7,277 bases of DNA from Dehalococcoidia bacterium UBA3254 (GTDB taxonomy: Bacteria > Chloroflexota > Dehalococcoidia > Dehalococcoidales > UBA3254). Location of the stretch: NCBI GenBank assembly GCA_002362735.1, contig DEUU01000358.1, forward strand, positions 1 through 7,277, in the 5' to 3' direction. Below the pieces are notes generated by a model. That model was not told where the DNA came from. It made no database searches and saw nothing but the letters and a program-made list of their open reading frames with translations. Made by a program: the position numbers and the translations under genes. Below are positions 1 through 5,222 of the stretch, piece after piece; the stretch's first letter is position 1; every line of letters starts with the position of its first letter.

Positions 1-29
1 ATTCAACCTCACCAATATTAAAAATAAGA

Positions 30-67
30 GGGGTACCTTTCGGTTTAAACTTTTTCGAAGGTACCCC
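30..67 (-). terminator. Intrinsic terminator of the TRAP binding-protein gene
   Basis: The arms GGGGTACCTT (from 30) and AAGGTACCCC (to 67) are perfect complements, and the stem extends by CG/CG past a single unpaired T, closing a loop of about 13 bases. Read on the minus strand, the hairpin lies just after the stop codon at 96 and is followed by CTCTTATTTTTAA, a U-rich tract. This is the classic form of a Rho-independent terminator and suggests that transcription of the binding-protein gene ends here, so nothing further left is likely to be co-transcribed at full level. Confidence 0.8.
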
Positions 68-95
68 CTTCATGGAACTTATTTTAAATTTTAAT

Positions 96-1229
96 CTAAG
101 GTTTCCATGTCCCGAAAGTTAATTTAATGTTCTTTTGGGCAATCTCCTGAGCTCCTTTAACCAGATCCTGGCCAGGAAGACCTTTGGAATTAAGCTCTTC
201 AATATATTTATCGATTACGGGCTGGTATTTCGATTTCATTAGAGCCAATTCAGAATCAGAGAGTTCAATCGTTTCATGTCCGCCGGGCTGTGCTTTCGCA
301 TAATCCCAACCTTCCTGCTGATAATACTCCCAAATTCGACCGGTCAGATCTGCGGCATTATCTGATACGCCATCTATGATAGCGCGCAGGTCTTCGGGTA
401 GACTCTGCCAGGTGTCCTTGTTCATTATTATGTCTTGTACGCCAGAATAAAAGCCGGGAACAAAGGTTGAATAATGGAAAATCTCATTAAATTGCCAGCC
501 TTTTAGCGTCTCGGCAGGGGCAAAACAGGCCTCGAACATACCTTTTTTAACATCCTCTACGACCTCTCCCATGGGAACGTTAAATGGTTCACCGCCAACA
601 GCCTGGACCCCTCTAACAGCGCCTCTTATTTTTAAACCTTTAAAATCTGCCACAGTTTTGATTGGCTTTTGAGTATGCAGTGCGCCAGGTCCAACACCGT
701 AGCAATATAATACTTTGACTTTATCAAATTCTTTGGGCTGAAACTTCTTCTGAAATTCCCATGCAGTATGAGCGGAATCGACACAATTATTCTGGTAAAA
801 CACACCGGGAATAAGTAAGGTGGTTATGGCCGGAAACACTCCTGGGGTATATTCACAAGTCATCTGCCCAACATCCGCAATACGTTTTGCGACTCCATCA
901 TGTATATCGGCGGGATTAAGCAGAGTTCCTACCGGGTAATATTCCGGTTTAATGGTATATTTTCCCTTGGCCGCATCATTTATCAATTTAAAATAATTGG
1001 CAAATTGTTGAGTCTGGACGTAGTGAGTAGCAGGCATAAAAGTGGCCACTTTCAGAGTAAATGTGGTCGCGGCCGCTGGGGCCGCAGTTTGGGTGGTTGA
1101 GGGGGCTGAGGTTGAAGTAGTCGGAGCCACAGGTTTAGACGTGGATGGACTGGAGGAACATGAAATGGCCGAAGTCAGGACGAGTGAAAGGATAACCAGG
1201 ACTGATAGCAGAATCAGAAGCTTTTTCAT
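96..1229 (-). CDS. TRAP transporter substrate-binding lipoprotein (DctP family)
   Basis: This is an extracytoplasmic solute receptor of the TRAP (DctP/TAXI-like, DctP branch) family, which captures a substrate, usually a carboxylate, and delivers it to a sodium-coupled membrane permease. Residues 1-23 form a signal peptide (MKKLL then a long hydrophobic run), and C24 in AISC is a lipobox cysteine with a slightly atypical -3 residue, so the protein is probably a membrane-anchored lipoprotein. Residues 25-56 are a Ser/Thr/Ala/Pro linker. The mature domain starts with TFTLKVATFMPATHY. Residues 196-203 (FKGLKIRG) match the family motif whose arginine (R202) binds the substrate carboxylate, followed by a GGEPFNVPMGEV segment typical of the family. 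The length of 377 aa fits. The start at 1229 has a good ribosome site (AAAGGAG, 7 bases upstream). No DctQ or DctM membrane subunit is in the window and a terminator follows directly, so it appears monocistronic. The substrate cannot be told from sequence. Confidence 0.92.
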   Translation of the reverse strand: MKKLLILLSVLVILSLVLTSAISCSSSPSTSKPVAPTTSTSAPSTTQTAAPAAATTFTLKVATFMPATHYVQTQQFANYFKLINDAAKGKYTIKPEYYPVGTLLNPADIHDGVAKRIADVGQMTCEYTPGVFPAITTLLIPGVFYQNNCVDSAHTAWEFQKKFQPKEFDKVKVLYCYGVGPGALHTQKPIKTVADFKGLKIRGAVRGVQAVGGEPFNVPMGEVVEDVKKGMFEACFAPAETLKGWQFNEIFHYSTFVPGFYSGVQDIIMNKDTWQSLPEDLRAIIDGVSDNAADLTGRIWEYYQQEGWDYAKAQPGGHETIELSDSELALMKSKYQPVIDKYIEELNSKGLPGQDLVKGAQEIAQKNIKLTFGTWKP

Positions 1230-1409
1230 CTTATTTCTCCTTTATTTAGAATATTGGAAGTTCCAAGAAACATCTGATGCCATTATAACTATACTTGCCT
1301 TGATAAGATGCTGGTTTTTAATCCTGCGAGCTAGAAATATTAGTGGATCTGGAACCTTAAACGGAGAAATTCAATATCCCTCTTATGTGATATCGCTTAC
1401 GATGCCCAT

Positions 1410-1438
1410 ACACTAACATATACTTAACCTTTTGTCAA
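1410..1438 (-). promoter_or_regulatory. Candidate sigma-70 promoter for the TRAP binding-protein gene
   Basis: Read on the minus strand there is a perfect -35 TTGACA (1438 to 1433), a 17-base spacer and a weak -10 TAGTGT (1415 to 1410). Transcription would begin near 1403 and give a leader of about 170 bases before the ATG at 1229. The -35 is excellent but the -10 matches only three consensus positions, so this is a candidate. Confidence 0.4.
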
Positions 1439-1506
1439 TGACTTTGGACCCCCTGAAATTCAAAATCATCCTGTTCTCTGACATCTCGTTATGCATTGGA
1501 AGGTTG

Positions 1507-1535
1507 TTGAATAAACTACTATCAACCAATATAAT
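1507..1535 (+). promoter_or_regulatory. Strong sigma-70 type promoter of the EthD-like gene
   Basis: A -35 box TTGAAT (1507-1512) is separated by 17 bases from a perfect -10 TATAAT (1530-1535). Transcription should start near 1542, giving an untranslated leader of about 53 bases before the ATG at 1595. Box match, spacing and position all agree with a promoter for the small gene that follows. Confidence 0.65.
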
Positions 1536-1551
1536 AAAGCCGATATAGTAG
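1516..1551. promoter_or_regulatory. Operator-like inverted repeat around the -10 box
   Basis: CTACTAT (1516-1522) and ATAGTAG (1545-1551) are perfect reverse complements with centres 29 bases apart. One arm sits between the -35 and the -10, and the other lies just after the expected start of transcription. A dimeric repressor bound to both arms would cover the core promoter. The arms are AT-rich and short, so chance is possible. No regulator gene is visible nearby. Confidence 0.35.
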
Positions 1552-1594
1552 GAAGTGAAATGCATTATCCGTAAAAAAGGAGGATCTCGTTTTT

Positions 1595-1918
1595 ATGGCA
1601 AATAAACCTTTTCTCAATGTTATAACTACAAGCTGTCAGTCGAAGGATGTCGAAGAATTCAATAAATGGTATAACGAAGTGCACGTTCCTATGCTATTGA
1701 AATCCGGGAAATTAAAGGGGGTTGCCCGTTATAAATCATTGGATGATTCTAATGACCCACGGTTCATAGCGATGTATAGATTCGACAGTGACAAAGACTT
1801 CGCGTCCTTTGAAAAGAGCCCGGAAGCGGCGGCTGCCTCAGAAGAAAGAAAGGAGCGCTGGGGGAATAAAATTGAACTTATTTCCAGGGTGCAATACGAA
1901 TTAATCAAAGAATGGTAG
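1595..1918 (+). CDS. Small EthD-like (dimeric alpha-beta barrel) protein
   Basis: A 107-aa cytoplasmic protein with no signal peptide or membrane helix. The order is a first strand (FLNVITTSC, residues 6-14), a helix with the pattern FNKWYNEVHVPMLL (22-35), a strand around GVARYKSL, another strand (RFIAMYRF) and an amphipathic helix (DKDFASFEKSPEAAAASEERKE). The W25-Y26-x3-H30-x-P32 arrangement followed by GVARY resembles the WYxxxHxP...PG..xxRY signature of EthD and related ferredoxin-like dimeric barrels, which act in breakdown or handling of hydrophobic or aromatic compounds. The family call rests on this pattern only, and the exact function is unknown. The start is well supported: AAGGAGG (1577-1583) lies 11 bases before the ATG and a strong promoter lies upstream. 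It diverges from the TRAP receptor gene and converges with the dehydratase-type gene, so it is probably monocistronic. Confidence 0.75.
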   Translation: MANKPFLNVITTSCQSKDVEEFNKWYNEVHVPMLLKSGKLKGVARYKSLDDSNDPRFIAMYRFDSDKDFASFEKSPEAAAASEERKERWGNKIELISRVQYELIKEW

Positions 1919-1947
1919 CCGGTACCTACCTATTCTTAAGGTAATAT

Positions 1948-1974
1948 CAGTCTTAACCAGCGCTTTTTAAACTG
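1948..1974. terminator. Weak hairpin between the convergent genes
   Basis: CAGT-c-TTAA (1948-1956) pairs with TTAAACTG (1967-1974) through an eight-pair stem with one bulge and a 10-base loop. It sits in the 78-base gap between two converging genes, where a bidirectional terminator would be expected. No good U tract follows on either strand, so its termination role is doubtful. Confidence 0.25.
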
Positions 1975-1996
1975 CCAACGATGTCTCCAAATATCA

Positions 1997-3382
1997 TCAA
2001 CGATTTTTCCTGTTGAGCATTACCATCTTAAACATTTCTAATTTATTTTTATATTGTTCATAGTTAAAAACACGTGGATCGAAGTTTTCCCATTCCAGTA
2101 ATAAAGTCGGAATACCGGTTTCCTTTACCAAAGCGTCGTTGATTAATATGGCGTCACCAACGACAGTCCGGCATCCGGCATGGTAGCGATTAAGTACTCC
2201 ATCAACCTTCAATCTTTTACATCCCTCGACAATTAAAGGGATCTTCTTGACTGGGGCGATTAAACGTATTGATTGAAGAGGCAGCGCTAGCTTCGTGTAA
2301 GGACCGGGGTTTTGCTCATCGTAGGAAAGAGAAAATATAGAATCTGTTGCAGCTATGGCTATACCCATTTCATTTACCAGGTGTTCGAAGGCTGGATCGC
2401 TTTGATGCCCGGGGCAAATCGCCAGTACTCGTGGTGATCCCTTCGCAACAACGCCTGTACCAGCGCTTACTCTTTCCTGGAGTTCTGTATATAAAATATT
2501 AATCGCGTCTATAGCGTCTTGCAGCTTGTCATCGTGCAATGTCAGGGAATTCAAACATGACCAGAGGTTTTCATGGGTTGGACTCAGCGGTAAAGGGTCG
2601 CTGGTTATCAACAGGTTGCGCATTTTACCCATAGCAACATCCAGTTCTTTGCGAGCGTCGAAGGCTGCCTGCAGTCTATCATCGGTTATCTCAACACCTG
2701 CCATCTGCTGAATCTTACCTACCAGTTTCCGCAAACTCTGGCTTTCTAATTCAATAGCTCGCCTGGAAGCCAGAGAATATTCCCTGGCTTCGCGATCCTG
2801 ACAGGTTTCATAGAAAAATACGGGGATATCATAATATTCATGTAGTAAATCCAATGTTTTGGGAGCCGTTTCGCATAAAGCTCCTGTGGTTATCAACATA
2901 TCTGGTTTAGGTAACAGACCCAGAGCCAATGCACCTGCGAGTATTTTTACATTACCACAGTGAGCAACTATTCCGGTTTTCAGCCATTTTTCTTCGGCAG
3001 CTTCGAATATCGAAGTTACTTTGTTAAAGATACAGCCCATCACTACCAGGAAAGCCCAACATTGATTTATCGAGTATACATCTTTCGATCCAGAGTTTAT
3101 TGCACAACTTAACATTTCAAAACGGGGTGCCATGAACCCATAAATTAACCTGGTTTTCCCTTCTTCCCTGGCCAGCATCGAATCAACAAATTCTCGGAGA
3201 AACAAACGAAAAACCTTGCGTATTCCCTTAAGTTCTATATCATAGTATTTACGGAGCCTTTGTTTGCCCGACTCAATATCTTTAGCAGTGAGCCCAAATT
3301 TGCTAAAGGCCTTTTCTACGCGGGGTAACTCTGTTACAATTTCCGCTTCTTTATAACCGCACAAATTAAGTAGTTCATTCAT
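1997..3382 (-). CDS. 2-hydroxyacyl-CoA dehydratase / benzoyl-CoA reductase type subunit (HgdB/BcrC family)
   Basis: The protein belongs to the two-domain family of [4Fe-4S]-binding subunits of 2-hydroxyacyl-CoA dehydratases and class I benzoyl-CoA reductases, oxygen-sensitive enzymes of anaerobic metabolism. In 461-residue numbering (start at 3382) the likely cluster ligands are C142 (AHCGNVK), C170 (TTGALCETAPKT) and C404 (NRYHAGCRTVVGDA), all at the expected spots. LLPKPDMLITTGALC, IPVFFYETC and the C-terminal GIPTLLLEWENFDPR, with a following helix, are hallmarks of the fold. Extra cysteines are at 194 and 323. A GTG at 3535 in the same frame would add 51 basic residues unlike the family; I prefer the ATG at 3382 because it has GAGG 10 bases upstream, it gives nearly the family length (about 380-440 aa), and a terminator-like structure abuts the GTG. 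Its usual partner subunit and the ATPase activator are absent here. The substrate is unknown, and a role in double-cubane-cluster proteins or an uncharacterised reductase is possible. Confidence 0.85.
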   Translation of the reverse strand: MNELLNLCGYKEAEIVTELPRVEKAFSKFGLTAKDIESGKQRLRKYYDIELKGIRKVFRLFLREFVDSMLAREEGKTRLIYGFMAPRFEMLSCAINSGSKDVYSINQCWAFLVVMGCIFNKVTSIFEAAEEKWLKTGIVAHCGNVKILAGALALGLLPKPDMLITTGALCETAPKTLDLLHEYYDIPVFFYETCQDREAREYSLASRRAIELESQSLRKLVGKIQQMAGVEITDDRLQAAFDARKELDVAMGKMRNLLITSDPLPLSPTHENLWSCLNSLTLHDDKLQDAIDAINILYTELQERVSAGTGVVAKGSPRVLAICPGHQSDPAFEHLVNEMGIAIAATDSIFSLSYDEQNPGPYTKLALPLQSIRLIAPVKKIPLIVEGCKRLKVDGVLNRYHAGCRTVVGDAILINDALVKETGIPTLLLEWENFDPRVFNYEQYKNKLEMFKMVMLNRKNR

Positions 3383-3396
3383 TCTTATGTCGCCTC
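3383..3396 (-). promoter_or_regulatory. Ribosome binding site that favours the 3382 start
   Basis: On the minus strand GCGAGGCG, with its GAGG core at 3396 to 3393, lies 10 bases before the ATG at 3382. The in-frame GTG at 3535 is preceded by a run of T's, and the internal ATG at 3424 by CCGGGTTAGACCA; neither has a comparable site. The match is modest but is the best of the three candidate starts. Confidence 0.4.
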
Positions 3397-3537
3397 GCTG
3401 ACCCGTTAATTTACCTTCGGCCATTGGTCTAACCCGGTTTCGGCTAGCTTCAACCCTTTTACAGGAGACTTTTGTCAACGCCCTGAATATCATGTTCTGG
3501 ATAATAAAAACCGGCAACGAGTGATTACGAACCACTG

Positions 3538-3629
3538 AAAAAAAACTCTTGAGCTTTGCAAGCTAAAAGGGAGATCGCTTGTCTGTTTAAATCTAATAAT
3601 AATGATGATTCATTATTATTTCAAGAGTT
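3538..3629 (-). terminator. Nested structure ending in eight U's: terminator or leader attenuator
   Basis: Read on the minus strand, the 9-base arms AACTCTTGA (3629-3621) and TCAAGAGTT (3552-3544) are perfect complements and enclose two hairpins. The first, directly inside the left arm, has an 11-bp perfect stem (AATAATAATGA, 3620-3610, with its complement 3605-3595) and a 4-base loop. The second, against the right arm, is AGCTT-gca-AAGCT (3564-3552). An unbroken run of eight T's (3545-3538) closes the element. It either ends transcripts coming from the membrane-protein gene 188 bases upstream or attenuates transcription entering the dehydratase-type gene. It matches no riboswitch I recognise. 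Confidence 0.55.
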
Positions 3630-3816
3630 AATTATTCCTTGTAATCCGTCGATTCTTTTAATAGAGAGAGAACAGTGGCGCCGATGGCTTGAGAAAACGC
3701 TGCCAGCGTTCCAGGAGTGCGGTTAGTTCATTACAAAAAGAATAGTGATAAGAATTCAATTACTTATGATGCTGCGGTCGAAGAAGCTTCGTGTTTCGGC
3801 TGGATCATGAATAAAT

Positions 3817-4122
3817 TTACTGAATAAGGAAAATTAAAAGTGCAGCGTACAGGATGGTAAACAGTAAGCTGGATAAAGCCAGGCGGTTTTTAGTTTTTCT
3901 GTAACTGATAGCTCCGATCATTATTCCAGAGACAACCAAAATGTCACTTATAGTAAGTGCCACCATGAAGAGTACAATGTTTACCCGGCTGCATGATTGT
4001 GAGATACCGAATAGTATCAAAAATGCCATTAGTAGAGTTGCTGCACACGAACAGGTTAAAGCCAGGATCGCTGACAGTGGAAAAACCTTTAGCCATGATT
4101 CTAATTTTAGATTATTTACCAT
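3817..4122 (-). CDS. Small three-helix membrane protein of unknown function
   Basis: I do not recognise this 101-aa protein. It has three clear hydrophobic segments at about residues 14-40, 48-73 and 81-100, with a basic loop YRKTKNR (74-80) that should face the cytoplasm between the second and third helices. Several cysteines (24, 26, 44) lie in or near the first segment, and the -TCSC- motif could imitate a lipobox, but it is too far inside the helix to trust. The gene has a well-placed promoter (4151-4178) about 22 bases upstream, which supports it being real. The ribosome site is poor (only AATAAAAG directly before the ATG). It is shorter than most four-helix families, and the remaining doubt is whether it is conserved. 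Confidence 0.6.
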   Translation of the reverse strand: MVNNLKLESWLKVFPLSAILALTCSCAATLLMAFLILFGISQSCSRVNIVLFMVALTISDILVVSGIMIGAISYRKTKNRLALSSLLFTILYAALLIFLIQ

Positions 4123-4150
4123 CTTTTATTTCAAAAAAGAGATTATTTCC

Positions 4151-4178
4151 ATTCTACCCCGTTATTAACTAAAGTCAA
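4151..4178 (-). promoter_or_regulatory. Sigma-70 type promoter of the small membrane-protein gene
   Basis: Read on the minus strand, TTGACT (4178 to 4173) and TAGAAT (4156 to 4151) are separated by 16 bases. Each box differs from the consensus at one position. Transcription would begin near 4144, leaving a leader of only about 22 bases before the ATG at 4122. Confidence 0.6.
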
Positions 4179-4324
4179 GCCATACTTAAGTCTTGTTCCA
4201 TAATCTGTATTAAAGGAATAGATTGCGTGCTACTTATGGTAAAAAGTTGCAATTGCACCTCCGTGTTCCGAATACTGTTTGGAACTACTGAAAATAAAAG
4301 GTAGCAGCGGGTGTATTCGTCTCA

Positions 4325-4359
4325 TTACTCAGGAGCTTAATGCGGGTTATTCTGAGTAA
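4325..4359. repeat. 8-bp perfect inverted repeat upstream of the TfoX-type gene
   Basis: TTACTCAG (4325-4332) and CTGAGTAA (4352-4359) are exact reverse complements separated by 19 bases. On the plus strand the right arm is followed by AGCAACTTATTTTTC, a loosely T-rich stretch. It could be a protein-binding site or a weak terminator. It lies about 180 bases before the ATG at 4536. Confidence 0.4.
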
Positions 4360-4535
4360 AGCAACTTATTTTTCAACATGATATGATAATAGACAACTTA
4401 ATGGAAACCGGGTACAACAATTTCTCGCTGAAACCGTAAAATATGATCATTGGCAGCCATTGATTTCAGGCATCCGATTGAAATAGAAAGGCGGCTCCGG
4501 AAAAACACGGTAAATCATAAGGAAAAAATAGTAAG

Positions 4536-4865
4536 ATGGGATACAACCAGGATTTAGAAAATAAAATCGACCACCTGACGGATAAATTGGGCAAAATTCA
4601 CAAGAAAAAGATGTTTGGGGGTATTGGATATCTGATAAATGGCAATATGTGTTTTGGGATCCATAAAGAATCACTGGTCTTGCGCATCTCTCCTGAGAAA
4701 GGTAAGGAACTCCTGAAAAATAAATTTGTTTCTCCCTTCAATATTTCCGGTAGATCCATGAAAGGTTGGGTACTGATCTCTCCAGCTATACTGGAAACTG
4801 AAGAACAGCTTCTGTATAAATTGAAGCTGGGTGTTGATTTCGCCTTAACGCTACCTGGAAAGTAA
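4536..4865 (+). CDS. TfoX N-terminal domain family protein (stand-alone)
   Basis: A 109-aa protein made entirely of the TfoX/Sxy N-terminal domain. The signature KKMFGGIGYLINGNMCFGI (residues 24-42) is the family's conserved stretch, followed by LVLRISPEKGKELL (47-60) and the second block PFNISGRSMKGWV (67-79), with a helical tail. In gammaproteobacteria TfoX/Sxy links the N-terminal and C-terminal domains and activates competence genes with CRP. The lone N-terminal domain is widespread in other bacteria and its role there is unknown, so no competence function should be assumed. The length equals that of other single-domain members, so the protein looks intact. The start has AAGGA (4519-4523) about 12 bases upstream. 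The gene stands alone, divergent from the small membrane protein and convergent with the glgC operon. Confidence 0.88.
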   Translation: MGYNQDLENKIDHLTDKLGKIHKKKMFGGIGYLINGNMCFGIHKESLVLRISPEKGKELLKNKFVSPFNISGRSMKGWVLISPAILETEEQLLYKLKLGVDFALTLPGK

Positions 4866-5053
4866 AATCGGATATTCTACCGTACTATACTACCTGCCCA
4901 AAATGCGCCAGGGCATATGGCCATAACTATGTAGTAGCTTACACCGAAATTTAAAATACCCGTAAAGATCCTGAAAATTGGCAGTGGGTGGATTTAGACC
5001 ACGATTATGTCGCAGGAAAAAGACCAGCCTGGTCTGGCGATAAAAGTCTATAA
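4862..5053 (+). pseudogene. Possible remnant of a small CxxC protein gene
   Basis: In the frame beginning at 4862, right at the end of the TfoX-type gene, the plus strand reads DILPYYTTCPKCARAYGHNY from 4871, followed by VVAYTEI, a TAA at 4952-4954, then NTRKDPENWQWVDLDHDYVA and GKRPAWSGDKSL, ending with TAA at 5051-5053. The composition (zinc-knuckle-like CPKC, aromatic and charged residues in ordinary proportions) looks like real protein. There is no ATG, GTG or TTG start in the open part, which begins after a TGA at 4835, and a stop interrupts it. I therefore suggest a decayed gene whose 5' end and one sense codon are lost. I do not recognise a family with confidence. Chance reading or a sequencing error are the alternatives. 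Confidence 0.35.
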
Positions 5054-5222
5054 TTGAGAAGACCGGAAGTAGACCCTGGACTTTCAAAAAAATAAGGGAA
5101 CCGAAAAAGGGGGATTCTGTCCGTGCACATTTTAAAACAGTGCATAAAATACTAAGCTGAGAAGTGAGGGATGATGTACTGCCTTCTCTTAAATATTCTC
5201 AAAATACAGCCGATTTTCTAAT
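4866..5222. other. Intergenic region downstream of the convergent TfoX-type and CBS-ACT genes
   Basis: Apart from the possible gene remnant (4862-5053), the gap contains an inverted repeat GAGAAG/CTTCTC (5159-5164 and 5183-5188). Read on the minus strand this repeat lies 34 bases after the CBS-ACT stop codon and is followed by AGCTTAGTATTTTATG, so it may act as a poor terminator. A TGCAC/GTGCA pair around TTTTAAAA (5124-5143) also occurs. No strong Rho-independent terminator was found. The minus-strand open frame at 4890-5087 has no ribosome site and lies antisense to the remnant. Confidence 0.45.
5159..5188 (-). terminator. Weak terminator candidate after the glgC operon
   Basis: GAGAAG (5159-5164) and CTTCTC (5183-5188) can pair across an 18-base loop. 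On the minus strand the downstream sequence is AGCTTAGTATTTTATG, with only a short T run 8 bases away. It lies 34 bases downstream of the operon's last stop codon, the right place, but stem and U tract are both poor. Confidence 0.25.

Larger units (their letters stand above)
1230..1594. other. Divergent intergenic control region
   Basis: This 365-base stretch lies between two divergent genes. It holds the leftward promoter candidate at 1410-1438, the rightward promoter at 1507-1535, the inverted repeat 1516-1551 and the ribosome sites of both genes. Between about 1245 and 1405 I see only AT-rich DNA with no strong hairpin; it would be the untranslated leader of the leftward gene. The open frame that runs across part of it on the plus strand is mostly antisense to the binding-protein gene and has no coding character. 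Confidence 0.6.
3383..3816. other. Intergenic region between two minus-strand genes
   Basis: This gap holds the nested terminator-like element (3538-3629) and two small hairpins: AACGCT-gcc-AGCGTT (3696-3710) and CGAAG-aag-CTTCG (about 3779-3792). Between 3383 and 3535 an open frame continues from the dehydratase-type gene but looks non-coding. On the minus strand a perfect TTGACA occurs at 3478-3473 without a convincing -10 at the right distance. I see no further gene and no recognisable RNA. Confidence 0.5.
4123..4535. other. Divergent intergenic region with several inverted repeats
   Basis: Besides the leftward promoter, this gap contains a 10-base palindrome TGCAATTGCA (4248-4257), a hairpin GTTCCGAA-tactg-TTTGGAAC (4265-4285, one G-U pair), outer arms TGCTAC/GTAGCA (about 4229-4234 and 4302-4307) and an inverted repeat TTACTCAG/CTGAGTAA (4325-4332 and 4352-4359). 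No open frame with coding character was seen. For the rightward TfoX-type gene, -10-like sequences (TATGAT 4382, TAAAAT 4437) lack a matching -35. Confidence 0.5.

Noticed and set aside
900..1416. Plus-strand open frames across the 5' part of the TRAP receptor gene and its leader
   Set aside because: They are antisense to a well-supported gene, lack ribosome sites, and their sequences (for example runs of V, G and A opposite the linker) mirror the real codons.
2526..2711. Plus-strand open frame inside the dehydratase-type gene
   Set aside because: Antisense to a clear family member with no ribosome site or recognisable domain.
3450..3478. TTGACA on the minus strand as a promoter for the dehydratase-type gene
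   Set aside because: At 15-19 bases downstream there is only GGGTTGAAG; no acceptable -10 box.
3696..3710. AACGCT-gcc-AGCGTT hairpin as a terminator
   Set aside because: Six base pairs with a 3-base loop and no U tract on either strand.
3941..4168. Plus-strand open frame opposite the small membrane protein
   Set aside because: It overlaps the minus-strand gene and its promoter and lacks a ribosome site; the membrane-helix pattern on the other strand is more convincing.
4447..4674. Minus-strand open frame opposite the start of the TfoX-type gene
   Set aside because: Antisense to conserved family motifs, no ribosome site.
4890..5087. Minus-strand 65-codon open frame downstream of the CBS-ACT gene
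   Set aside because: No Shine-Dalgarno sequence and unremarkable composition; the opposite strand carries the more protein-like reading, though broken.
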